DNA of 17,880 nt from Halocafeteria seosinensis (GCA_001687465.1 LVLI01001867.1:1-17880), one strand, 5' to 3'. Numbered from the stretch's first letter, positions 1-10,168 are shown. Numbers and translations: made by a program. Notes: a model not told the origin generated them from the sequence alone.

Positions 1-1
1 G

Positions 2-1632
2 TTCGAGCGTGTTGAGCTGACCGACCAGTGCTTTCTTCCGTTGACCAAATTGAGATTTTTGAAGTGTTGGGACAATAACTTCTGCGGAATAACACAGAAC
101 GTGGAGGCACTTCTTCTCAATGCAGTGTCCATAGTTTTATTGTGATACGGGTAATGAAACTTCCAGTAATAGATGGTAGGCATCTCAGGTGAGTCTAAGG
201 CAAGTCCGACTCCACCCGAGAGTTGGCTCCTGACCTGGGTCATGACACCTTCCTCAACGCTTTCCAAAATTTTTCCGGACGTGTGACACTTACCAAAGCA
301 AACAGATATAAAACCTTCAAGAACAACCCTGACAGTCTCCCCATTACGAGGTCGACCGCGGCAGTGGGAATGTTTAGCCACTTTTCCAATATTACAAAGC
401 TTACCATGGCTCCGACCTTCCAAACTATCACTCGCGAAATAAAAATTATGTATTTCTAATCGGGCAAGCCAATCATTATTAATAAAAATTTTCGCGAGTG
501 ATACCAAACCGTTATCACAGACAAAAGCATTTCGACACCTTACCAACTTGAAGAGCTTGGACATGTTTAATTGCTTTCAGTCGACTATTACAGATCGAAC
601 TTTTTTCCCACCTCTCGATCTTGACTAACCTGGCGCTTACTGGATGCAAGCAGTCTACCATTACATCGAAAGCACTGCAGCATTTGTCGCTGTTGAAATG
701 ATTACAGACAGGTGTGATCCAAATACTACCGGTGATGAGGCTTTTTGTCATATGTCACATCTGACGTTTCTGGACATTCGAGCATGTCAGCAGTCCACAC
801 TGACAGGGGGACTATTTCGGCATTTATCCAAACTTCGTGTGCTCGATTTCCAATTGCAATTTTCCTCTTGTTCCAGATGAAAGGTTCTTGCATTTGCCTG
901 AACTAAACTCTTTGAAACTTCAAACTAATCGCAGCTCTCGAATTTCCGATGAAGGCTTTGGGCATTTACACGAGTTGACGTACCTAAGTAATCGGGGAAA
1001 CTCGGGCCGATCCTCAGCTTTAGTAACCGGCGCTGCGCTGAAGCATCCTTAGTCAGAACTTCTTACCCAATCTTCGAGAACTAGGTTTGTCTGGATGCGG
1101 TACTCCCCTTGTTTCGGATGAAAGTTTTGCTTACATGTCAGCCAATGGTTGACGGTGTCGACCGTATACAACGACAAGATATCAGATGACGGGTTTCAGT
1201 AGTTCGACCTATCTTAAGAATCACGGAGGCGTATATCGTGATCTAGATGGACTCCGGACGACTACTGGGAATGCTCTTTCACATCTTTCTGATGTGCGGA
1301 CTTTTGACATCTTTGGGTGGTGTCGTGAGAACACTAGAAGGAACAGCGGGCCCATCGCTGCTTAACACGAGCGCATACCGCTTCTCGTCAAGAGGATGCG
1401 GTCAACTTCCTGGCCGGTGGGTATCTGTCACATATATGTGTATGTGGGTGGTACGCTACCCGAAATTGCCCGAGGATTCGTTTTCAACTTTGTACAACAA
1501 CTTGCAGTCTTTGGATTGGTCCTACACGAGCAATTCTCTGCGGCTCGGTAAAAGATGCTTCAGCCTCTCAGAAATCTTACAAGCTTAGTTCTTACCCAGT
1601 GCAGTCTGCGACCAATTGACGTTTGGGACTGA
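2..1632 (+). pseudogene. Decayed leucine-rich-repeat protein gene (fragmentary)
   Basis: No long open frame exists here, but short stretches in all three plus frames translate into the same repeat type, roughly H-L-x-x-L-x-x-L-x-x-x-x-C-x-Q-S-T-I-T-D-x-x-F. Examples are KAFRHLTNLKSLDMFNC with STITDRTFF (about 491-628), HLSILTNLALTGCKQSTIT (609-701), GDEAFCHMSHLTFLDIRAC (about 707-880), SDEGFGHLHELTYL (about 837-1052), FLPNLRELGLSGCGTPLV with SDESFAYM (about 1069-1162), ALSHLSDVRTFDIFG (about 1270-1370) and LQPLRNLTSLVLTQC (about 1555-1632). Each ends in a stop, and the next repeat resumes in another frame. I see no regular GT-AG introns that would join them, so I read a broken LRR gene whose start lies left of the window. 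It belongs to the broad cysteine-containing LRR class; no specific function can be assigned. A multi-exon gene with tiny introns is the alternative and seems less likely. Confidence 0.6.
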
Positions 1633-1640
1633 GCTACAAT

Positions 1641-2097
1641 TGTATGCCCGCTACAGAGAGAACTCCATGAAGTACACAGGAAACACATCTACGTACATAA
1701 ATTGACGTGTCGACTGTACAGAGCCATGCACTCCGCTGCAGAATTCCATGAAGCAGAGAGCAAAGTGATTTAAAAGCGCAACTCTCGGCGGAATAACTCC
1801 CAAAACCTCCTAAACCTTCGTGTTGGACAGTAGGACAACTGGGCAACTCAGGACTCGACTCATAAAGCAAGTTATGACTAGACGTTGTCAGAAGTGTGCC
1901 GCTGTCCAGGCACCAGTTGATCTGGTAGACATTAGAGAGAATGCTAATCATATGAACCATCGCTAATGGCATATCTTCTCAGACAAGTAACTGGTTCCTT
2001 GATGTGTCTATTACAGCAGTGGTAGTGTACCAAGAATAGTATTTAAGATCCGCCGGCCTGCCAGGCTAAACAAGCCACGAAAGCTCAATGGATCAGC
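1641..2097. other. Region without a supported gene
   Basis: This is the stretch between the LRR remnants and the stop of the SCAR gene. A 112-codon open frame on the minus strand (1634-1972) has no recognisable motif and no conserved-looking composition. Two similar segments, GAACTCCATGAAG near 1660 and GAATTCCATGAAG near 1740, may be remnants of an old duplication. The right end probably serves as the 3' flank of the minus-strand SCAR gene. Confidence 0.4.
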
Positions 2098-4071
2098 TCA
2101 GTCGCTACCACTATCGCTGTCCTCTTCGTCATCGTCATCACCAGCGATTTGGGCACGTCTGGCTAGAATAGCGGCGATACCCCCGCCCGCGGCACTAGGA
2201 GGTCCCGACTTTCCTCCAGTTTTGCGCAACTGGGCACCCTGTAATTCAAGCAGTATGGATTAGAGTTGACACCAGAAGCCTACTAGGAGGCGCAAAGCAA
2301 ATCTCGCCTACCTGTAGCTGTGCCGCAAGGCTACCTCCTCCGGCTGGGGCACTTGTCTGGCTTGGTCCTTTTTTCTTTTTAGTTGAGGCGCTCTTCAAAG
2401 TTGCACCTTGATGGATCTCGGCAAGCAAACCCCCAGATTTAGCTCCTGACTTTCCAGAACTATTACCGTGTTCACCTTGCTTGGAGGAAGATACTGAAGG
2501 CGCAGGAGTCTTTTTCGTCTTCTTAAGGGGCTGGCCTTGTCGGATGTCTGCCAGAAGGGTCCCACGACCGCCGCCACCTCCAGGTTGTCCAGCATCTTCA
2601 TCGGTAGGCTTTTTCAAAGGCTTCCCCTGGCGAATGTCTGCCAAAAGGTTGCCCTGATCAGTCTTTTCTTCCCCTGTAGTCTTCTGGGCTTGCTTTCCGA
2701 TTGATTTAGTTCGTCCTCTGGGTTCCTCATCCGCAGCATCGGCTTTCGCTGCACCTGAGGAAGCTGAAGGAGGCGGAGGAAGAACACCTGCAGAGTTCGC
2801 AGTGCTCGGTGCAGGAGGTGGCTGCTTAGCTGAAGATGATGACTCCTGAGTAGCAGATGCTGTGCTGGTCGAAGGTTCCGGTGCGGTACCCTCTTGAGCT
2901 TGATTTTCGTGCGATTGAGTGTCCTCATTCGTGTCCTCACTTTTGGCAGGAACAGACGTTGGCTGCGTCGGTGCGGTAGCGGACTCTCCCCGTTCCTTCT
3001 TAAACTCCTCCTCCTCAGTCGACGATGTTGATTTTTGTTTCACAAGATGGTCCCGAAACGATTGAAGTTGCGGTTTCCTGCTCATGGCTTCATCAAAGAG
3101 CGAGGAGCGACGCCTACCGCTGACAGGGTTGAGGATGTTCACTTTCGCCTTGGAAGGATCGAAGTACGTAGCAGTTTCATTGGAGGCGTTACTCCAGGAT
3201 TTGATATTGATAGACGGCCGCTTGTTTGACGAGGCTCTAACCTGCTTATTCTTTTTCTGTTCCTGTTTTAGTTTCCTGCGCTCTTCGCGCTTCTTCTGTT
3301 TTGCCTGCTGCACTTGTTCCTGGCGCGCCGTTTCATTTTGAAGCCATGTGTCAAAGAAAAACTGCGGGTTGGAAAACCGTTTGCTACAGGGTCTGTTCTC
3401 TTCTGACCAGTAGGGATCCAAAACTGAAAGGTCTGGAGCGGGTTCCAAAAGGTCATATTTGTGCTGAAGCCACTTCGGTCGCGAAGAGCGTTGAAACAGG
3501 CCGTACACCAGCGATTCTTCCTTCTGTTGTTGATCGATCTGAAGAGACCCTCTGAGTCTTTCTGCCGTGTTTGCAATTTCCTGGTCAATTTCCTCCTCTC
3601 CCTTCCTGTCTTTGGACGAGAAATGTTTGGATACATTCTCAATTCTTGCTTGCACATTATTCACACGTCGATTACTTTCGGTGGCTAGTTCATGAATGTC
3701 TTCAAAGATTTCAGCGGCATATTTGGAGAGCGTGCTCATTTGGCGCAGAATCCCCAACGACCTGCAAAGAGCATTGCAGACAAGCATAATCTCCATTCCA
3801 AAAGACGACTTGACGAACGACAAACTCTTGAATTCCTCGACAAAGCCGAACCTAACGGACATAAGACGTACTGGGAATGCGTAATTTCGAACGGATCGCT
3901 CGTGTTGAATCCGATGGAGCTCGGGAGGGCCATCAGGGCCTTCTTCTTGTTGTCATCTTCATTTCTTTGTTGTTGTAACCTATTAGCTTGATTCTGCAAT
4001 TTCTGGTGCTGCTGCTGATGGGCCGAGTAAAAGGCCTCCGGAGGAGGCATATGGTACTTGGTGAGTCCCAT
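2098..4071 (-). CDS. SCAR/WAVE family actin-nucleation regulator, three exons
   Basis: The coding segments are 4071-3872, 3761-2312 and 2238-2098, joined by introns of 110 nt (GTACGT...GCAG) and 73 nt (GTAGGC...ACAG). They give 596 residues in one frame. SCAR/WAVE proteins sit in the WAVE regulatory complex and activate Arp2/3 to build branched actin. The SCAR homology domain covers about residues 1-207: GILRQMSTLSKYAAEIF (70-86) matches the family's IIRQLSSLSKYAEDIF, and RFSNPQFFFDTWL (195-207) matches the conserved end of the domain. A basic coiled-coil-like stretch rich in K, R, E and Q follows, then a Ser/Pro/Thr-rich linker with a short proline run. The C-terminal part has WH2 motifs LLADIRQGKPLKK (near 438), LLADIRQGQPLKK (near 467) and LLAEIHQGATLK (near 509). 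A fourth, SLAAQLQGAQLRK, is split by the last intron and is one residue short between helix and LKK-like part. The connector IAAILARRAQIA (571-582) resembles the WAVE central region and precedes an acidic tail. I chose the ATG at 4071 because MGLTKYHMPP fits the family's short N-terminus; an in-frame ATG at 4137 would add 22 residues. Confidence 0.9.
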
Positions 4072-4407
4072 TTTTTTCTCCCTCCTCGAAGGAGAACTAT
4101 ATTCTCCAAAATGCTGGTAAATGCCACGAAATGACAATTACGAAGGGTCTAATGTATTTGTAATGGCTCTTGAATACGAAGAACTGTGCGACCTAGTCGC
4201 TCTTCTGTCGCAATTATGAATCGTTGGATCTCTCGGGATCCTTTTTCTTTTCATACCTTCACAACCTCCCATAACGCTGTCTGAACATTGCCACAGGGAC
4301 TGCGGTACGTTGTGTATACCAAATAATGGAATCTGATGACACTTCTTGATGTTTGGTATACCAAGTTATATAGATAGTATAAAGGATCCCCTTACCTCTT
4401 CAGTTCT
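4072..4407. other. Intergenic region between SCAR and tRNA-Pro
   Basis: This is the 5' flank of the minus-strand SCAR gene and the upstream flank of the tRNA. I see no gene in it. It contains a perfect 10-bp inverted repeat close to the tRNA, listed separately. Confidence 0.6.
4314..4361. repeat. Perfect 10-bp inverted repeat upstream of tRNA-Pro
   Basis: GTATACCAAA (4314-4323) and TTTGGTATAC (4352-4361) are exact reverse complements separated by 28 nt. The right arm ends 46 bp before the tRNA. It could be a hairpin, a factor-binding pair or a relic of a small element; nothing in the sequence decides between these. Confidence 0.6.
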
Positions 4408-4479
4408 GGCTCCTTGGTCTAGTGGTATGATACTCGCTTAGGGTGCGAGTGGTCCCGGGTTCGATTCCCGGAGGAGCCC
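4408..4479 (+). tRNA. tRNA-Pro (anticodon AGG)
   Basis: The 72-nt cloverleaf has acceptor arms GGCTCCT and AGGAGCC with discriminator C. The anticodon stem CTCGC/GCGAG encloses the loop TTAGGGT, so the anticodon is AGG at 4440-4442. The T arm is CCGGG-TTCGATT-CCCGG. Internal promoter boxes are visible (A box TGGTCTAGTGG, B box GGTTCGATTCC). There is no intron and no encoded CCA, as expected for a eukaryotic nuclear tRNA. AGG reads CCU and, with inosine at the first position, also CCC and CCA. Confidence 0.97.
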
Positions 4480-4484
4480 CATCC

Positions 4485-4493
4485 TTTTTTTTT
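4485..4493 (+). terminator. Pol III terminator T-run after tRNA-Pro
   Basis: Nine consecutive T residues start 5 bp after the tRNA and are followed by further T-rich sequence. This is the usual RNA polymerase III termination signal. Confidence 0.85.
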
Positions 4494-4864
4494 CTTTTCT
4501 TTCCCCTGGCTTTGGTCCTGCAACCAATGCACATTACATATTGTATCCATTTATATCGAGATTGTACTATTATGGACTACAATGATTCATACGTGTGTAA
4601 ACTATTGGTATGTGCACTCTGATTCCTGTGGCCAGTTGACTCACCACAGTTACTACAAGTACGGTAGTGCAGCACAGACACAAACGAAGCAAGTTTGGCT
4701 GATACCCATTGACTTCACCCACAATAAAAATTGTGGCGAACGGGTGGAAAAGGCTGCGTTCACTGTCTGAATGGAGCCTACTGTCCGACCGCTGTTTCTG
4801 GCTTACGAACATCCCGTTGGTGAGTCAAAGCTTTACAAAGTAGCAGTAGCAGAGCATATTGGGA
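4494..4864. other. Region without a supported gene
   Basis: This stretch lies between the tRNA and the stop codon of the minus-strand exonuclease gene. Small open frames exist on both strands, but none shows a motif or splice context. It presumably includes the 3' untranslated region of the exonuclease gene. Confidence 0.5.
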
Positions 4865-7800
4865 TCACTCCTCTTCATCTTCTTCGTGAGACTGGAAAAG
4901 AGGACCCTTCCACCCCTCAAAATCTAAGACTTGGATGTCAAAGTCAATAGGAAGCTTGTCGAGGCGAGCGACAATCCGCGCTTTGAAAGGCATCAGGTTT
5001 CTCAACACAACCTTTTCTGGAATAAACCTTTGTTCGGTCTCTTTGGCTGCAGCGAGTTGCTTTTCCGAGTCTTCTTCTTCGCGAATGTCCTCGGGAAGAG
5101 GATAAATAGTCAACTCCTTCTTCGTCTCGTCAAATTCCCCAGCACCTCCCAGGTCACTGACGTAGATCTTCTTGTCTAAGCCCCACTCAGGCAATACTGC
5201 CATGAAAAATCGACTGCCGTTTATATCTGATATGACTCCCTGCGTTTCTACGGGATTTGATCCCAGGTACACGCAAAGGAATACCTGGAATAAGGAAATA
5301 GGAGAGGAGCCAATGACAAATAATACAGTCAGTACCGCCTGTTGAGCGAACACCTACCTTATCGCACATTTCGGAAGCAGTTTTAGCAGCCCATTTACGA
5401 TCATTGCAGTGAGAGCACTGTTCATTCAAGGCTTCTAATGACCCTAGAGCTTTTTCATAATCTCGATCCTGCAGCAGAGGAAATAAACATATCAGACAGA
5501 TTCATCTAACGATATCGAAATGGAATTGCTCACTTCGAACGCCTTTAAGGTCTCGTTGAGGGCCCGATGTACCAATATATCAGGGTAACGACGGATGGGC
5601 GAAGTAAAGTGCGTATAGTATGGAATTGCTAAAGCATAGTGCTGCCAAGAAGGGGGTGGCTCATGACCCGCAATGAAATACTCAGCAGGATTCATTGGCT
5701 GCATAACCATATTTTCCACAGCATTGACAACATCTCCGCCTCTCAGCTCACAGTGTGCCATTCCATTGGCTTCTTGCAGCGTAGAAAACTCTGCATTCAG
5801 TGCTGCTGCTCGTTCCTCAGCGCTGTACCTAATACGATTTAGCGACTCTTGAAGACTCTTGGCATCGTTCCATTCAAAGGGAAACCCCATCTCCTGAAGT
5901 GTCTCCGTAACCCGTTGACTTTTTTCTGGAAGAGGTACCGGATGCCTCCTCAATACAGCAAATGTCTCCGCTTGCATGATCATCTGTTCAGCTACAAGGT
6001 AGTTCGCCAATAACATGTATTCTTCGATAAGCTGGTTTGACTCGCCGATAGGGTATTGAAACACACGCTGCGCCAGAATAACAGAATATCGAGAGCGTTA
6101 GGGCTGTTCTAGCAACAATAGAATGGTAGTAAACATACTATTGGGAATCCATCCTTATCTCTTTCGATTGCCAGCTTGACCTTATTCAATGTCACTGCAC
6201 CATGAGCAAATCTAGCTTCTCGGCGGCGCCTAGCAATGTTGTTAAGTTTCAGTATATCACTGTGCACATTCTCCATGGAATGAAAACCTGATGAACAAAG
6301 TCATGGAAAGGCAAAGAGTCCACTATAGCAATAAACCGTCGCCAGCATAAGAGGCATCCTTACTACTGGGCCTCCGATCTAGCGGCCACATATCTTCCGT
6401 TATCGATGATGTATCTTCATTGGGAGTTCCCTCGACCATTTTCGCGTTGATAACCCCATCGATGCATCGTTGCGCAATGGCATAGTCTAGTTTCGCACAA
6501 CTCCGGATTATCGTCCGACCGAACCACGGAGGTGTATCCTTAACAATTTCACCCTGAATTTATTCGAGCACAATGGTCGACAATAGGCATTAATGTCACT
6601 ACAACTAGTACAGCATCTTGTGTACACCGCATACCTTCGAATTCATGTGCCAGATGCAGGAAAACGCTAATCGCTCTACGTTCGGCTGTAGAGAGCAAAG
6701 CTGCTCGCATAGCATGCGCGGTAGCATTGGTATGACGCGTTGCACTAGATAGACGCTGGTAGCTCTCTCAGCAGCCTCTTCGTCCAATTTCGTGTTCTTC
6801 TCAACAAAGAATGATACATCAGCGATATGCACACCGATTTCATAGAGATCATTTCCTAGATCCTGTGTTGAGTCAAAGTAAAGGAAGTTGAGAAAGAATG
6901 AGCGTCATCCGAATCGGCCAGTATACGGAGCAACATACTCGGATATGCACTGCGTCGTCCAAATCTCGAGCGGATGTTGGGTCAATTGTAAAAATTCGAT
7001 GATCTCGAAGATCTCGTCTCTTTGCGTATTCCTCTTCCGGGATTGACCATTGAACATCTGCTTCATCCTCTGACAGGGGTACAGCTCCCAAGCGTTCAAG
7101 GTCATTAATCGCCTGTACAGCAGAAGACGACATTGACACAGGGAGTAACTGAAACAAACTAGAATAAGCGCTACAACGATGACGAAGGACATACTTCATC
7201 AGAAAATGGGTCCTCATCAATATCCTGGCTAGCTAATAAAGCCTGCGTCTCGGCGTCAATTTTGCCTGCAAGGCCAAGCGAAGAGTTGATTTTCCCCAGA
7301 GGGTACTGCGAGCTATCCGCCCAACGGGTGATACTAGCTTCGTATAGAGCATGTTTCAGTGCCTGTAAGAGAAACACCATAAAGCACTTAATGTCGCTAT
7401 GTGGTAGATATATTTGTATTGATCTTCCTTGACGTCAACGTACCTTTGTCCCCTTTTTGAGTTCGTCTTTGATAGAATCCGTATGAATCATCACAAACGG
7501 AAGCCGATGATCTAGTGGCTTTATCTTAGCAAACTTATGCTTTGCTCCATCTATCTCAGCGCTCTTCCGATCATCTTGTGGTCGTAGCATTCCTACTACT
7601 GTGCGGTTATGTTTCTTCTTCATAATCTGAACAACTTCTCCCGTAGGTTGGAGATTTTCTCTCTTGCAGAGTGCAGCAATCAAACCCAAGGATTTCAAAG
7701 CCTCATTACTCCACTCCGCTGAGACCCCTCCTACCGAGTTAGGCAGACTGTCCGATCGCAATGCGTATTCGTTTTCCGGGATATCTTCCAGATCGCTCTC

Positions 7801-9276
7801 AGGACAATCAAAGAGGTTAGACCGCCCATCAATCCACCTCGCCTGCTGCGGCACTTTTTCTTGGTGAGTGTGGTGATTTTGAATGCTCGCTGCAGAAGAG
7901 CGGCTGTGATTACTGTTTTCAGGTGTCGCGAAAAGCTCCTGTCGTGTTTTCGAAACGTCTACAGACGGTGACCATAGCTTCTCTGTTGCTTCTGCTGCAG
8001 ACGAATATGGTGTAGGAGTAGAACCCGGCGAGTTGTACACGTCTTCAAAGCGATTAGGCTCCAAAAGAGGCATCTCTTTACTCGTTTTTTCCTCATTGCA
8101 ATCCTTGGATTCATCATTAGCGGCATCCTTGCTCAGCCATTTAGCCTTTGGAAGGATCCTTATGGCAACTACATCTTGCTGCAGCGCTCGATTGCGGCCT
8201 TTCATACCCTCCACATATACATCCTTAGACAAGCCGGGTACAGTCACGTAGGCATCTGTGCGTCGACGTTGATTTATCCTCAAGCGGCCCACAAATAGTT
8301 TACCTGCACGAAGTCCAGCGCTGGCATCATCTTCGTCCATATGTGGTTCGTAAAACTGCCTTGCAGACTTGGTACTTGAGGATCCCCGAGAACCCTTGGT
8401 CTTTACCTTACGCGGAGTACCTATTTCGTCGGCAGTAGGTTCAGGTATTATCTCGGTTACTTTGGGTGATACCCTCTTACCACCAGTATGTTTCCCTCCT
8501 TTCTCCCTGGAATTGCACCTATGCCTACTACCATCGGAGTATTTGTCCCCGCTCCCAGCCTCTTGACTTCGCGGCGTATGTTGATGCTTGTTCAGTGGCT
8601 GTGAACACTGAGATTGTTCATGGTCGTTGCTTCCTTGTCCTCTGGTACCGCTGGGTTGGCCTCGACCTCGTCCTCTATACGCCTCTCCATCCCCTCGTCC
8701 ACGCCCCCTTCCTCTTCCACAAAGGGATGAATCGGCATCATCATGCTCTGTTCCTCTTCCCCGTCCTCGTCCTCGGCCCCTGCCTCTGCCAGGAGGGCTT
8801 TGGGCGTCGTGATGACGACCGCGACCTCTTGGAGAAGAGTAGGAGTGTTCCGTTCCTTCTTCATCTGCACCAAAGTGACCCCTTCCTCGCCCGCGGCTTC
8901 TTCCCCTTCCAAGTGAGGAGCAAAAGTTTTCCCTTTCTTCTCTATCGCTATCATCTCTTCCTCTGCCACGACCACGTGCTCGAGTTGACCAGTCCCCTCG
9001 TCCTCGGGCTCTTCCTCTTCCATAGACTTCTTCGCGATGAAGCAGTGATCTCCCTCTTCCTCTTCCTCGTCCACGTCCACGTCCTCCTTGGGGGGTACCA
9101 TTCACCTCCTGTGTGGATTCCTGACTTCTGGAACTGCGGAAAGGTTCCTCTTCAACTCGTTTTCCTCTGGTTGATGTTGCGGCTGTCCGTGTCGTAGAGA
9201 TATCGTCATTTCTACCATTATCATCATTATCGCGATGAGAATGTCCAATGTCAGACGATGATATGCGCCATTCCAT
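4865..9276 (-). CDS. DIS3L2: DIS3L2-type 3'-5' exoribonuclease with RG-rich N-terminus, nine exons
   Basis: Exons are 9276-7444, 7362-7195, 7112-6939, 6862-6635, 6553-6364, 6287-6139, 6067-5534, 5468-5358 and 5284-4865. All eight introns (65-82 nt) are GT...CAG, and the joined frame is 1268 residues. DIS3L2 degrades RNA 3' to 5' outside the exosome, preferring oligouridylated substrates in known family members. Residues about 63-215 are dominated by RG repeats. The first cold-shock domain lies near 305-385 ([30 protein letters not shown]) and the second near 530-665. The RNB catalytic domain begins in exon 3 with [14 protein letters not shown]; the four metal-binding aspartates are D711, D717, D719 and D720. 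It continues through [45 protein letters not shown] and [21 protein letters not shown] (from about 1065). A C-terminal S1-like domain (about 1130-1250) ends in an acidic tail. No PIN domain is present, which favours DIS3L2 over DIS3. The open frame extends upstream to 9288, but that codon is GTG; the ATG at 9276 is the first usable start. Confidence 0.95.
8639..9091 (-). repeat. RG-coding low-complexity tract inside the DIS3L2-like exon 1
   Basis: Exon 1 contains several runs of alternating Arg-Gly codons, giving a purine/pyrimidine-biased repeat on the DNA. RG/RGG tracts generally bind RNA or protein and are often arginine-methylated. Long shadow frames on the plus strand (8466-9197, rich in L, F, V, P) and in another minus frame (8592-9101, rich in E) are by-products of this composition and are not genes. 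Confidence 0.8.
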
Positions 9277-9550
9277 CGCGCTGCTCACTCAATCTCCTCG
9301 ACCACACACAATGGACCAACTTCTATCCCTTAACACTTGCTTCGCACGTGATTATGTAGTGCAAAATCCTTTCTGTAAATGCATAAATGGAGGTGAATGA
9401 ATGAAATATAGGAAAATTCACCAGATGCTGATGTCCCTCTTACACACGTAATAAGCCCTCAATTCACTCCAAATCTTTTTATTACCATATCAGAGAGATA
9501 TAACGAACAAACTACCATATACAATCAAGCACTGGCTTTTTAAGTGGTGT

Positions 9551-9618
9551 ATATAGAGCAGAATGAAGGACATACTGAGCCGTGAAGCACCCGGGCGCTC
9601 GGCCCGGATGCTCTATAT
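9551..9618. repeat. Nested inverted repeat with GC-rich core hairpin
   Basis: ATATAGAGCA (9551-9560) and TGCTCTATAT (9609-9618) are perfect reverse complements. Inside them, CCGGGC (9591-9596) and GCCCGG (9602-9607) form a second hairpin with the 5-nt loop GCTCG. The arrangement could be an RNA structure or the remnant of a small inverted-repeat element. Confidence 0.6.
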
Positions 9619-10104
9619 GGTATTCACGCCTTACAGAGAGTATTTATCGACATAAGCGAATTTGAAAGCAAATGCGGATGTATTTGTATTAAAAAATGCT
9701 ACAATGGAACCTGTAGTATGCCGACAGCGTGGGGGTAGACGTACGTATCTACCACACCGGAAAACCTATGCGAGGCGTTCGGGACGCATTCGTTCCTCTT
9801 AACCGGATACTTAAGCTGCGTGCCTGAGTGTGCACACGACAACTCTATGTACGATGCTATACTCCTGCCTATTATCCTGATCAGAACAACTTCCCCATCA
9901 TAAAGAATCGGCAAGACTTGAAGTTGCCGGAATTCCAGACTCTTCCGTCTTTCTGGCCTTTCAAAAATCAGATACTTCGACACCTCAAGAAACTCTCGAG
10001 GATAGTGTGATACATTTCGGTCCTTACAACTACCATCCCTCTGTCCTGCTAACTTAGCAGTATCAAGTGAATCATGAGGTTCTTGAAGACAAGTTGAAGT
10101 TGGG

Positions 10105-10125
10105 ATCCGGGCGGCTAGCCCGGAT
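10105..10125. repeat. GC-rich hairpin with 8-bp arms
   Basis: ATCCGGGC (10105-10112) and GCCCGGAT (10118-10125) are perfect reverse complements around the 5-nt loop GGCTA. Core and 3' arm match the hairpin at 9591-9609, the two differing only in the loop over the shared 19 nt. Confidence 0.65.
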
Positions 10126-10129
10126 AGCG

Positions 10130-10168
10130 GTTTGTGAAGTTCGTTTGTGAAGGTTGTTTGTGAAGTCC
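10130..10168 (+). repeat. Three tandem 13-bp repeats (GTTTGTGAAGNNN)
   Basis: Units GTTTGTGAAGTTC, GTTTGTGAAGGTT and GTTTGTGAAGTCC lie head to tail. The first ten bases are identical in all three and only the last three vary. The array starts 4 bp after the hairpin at 10105-10125. Confidence 0.8.

Noticed and set aside
1634-1972. Minus-strand open frame of 112 codons
   Set aside because: It shows no domain, no splice context and no similarity to neighbouring genes; probably a chance frame.
8592-9101. Minus-strand open frame of 169 codons, rich in Glu
   Set aside because: It is the alternative frame of the same RG-coding repeat and has no domain. The real frame continues into the cold-shock and RNB domains.
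8466-9197. Plus-strand open frame of 243 codons, rich in L, F, V and P
   Set aside because: It is the antisense shadow of the RG-repeat exon of the DIS3L2-like gene; repeated Arg-Gly codons keep the opposite strand free of stops. No domain is visible.
9699-9983. Minus-strand open frame of 94 codons in the intergenic region
   Set aside because: It begins at GTG, not ATG, has no recognisable motif, and lies in sequence without coding-like neighbours.
9580-10130. Helitron-like terminal hairpins
   Set aside because: The hairpins resemble Helitron 3' ends, but no CTRR terminus follows at the proper distance, no TC start is evident and no Rep/helicase coding is present.
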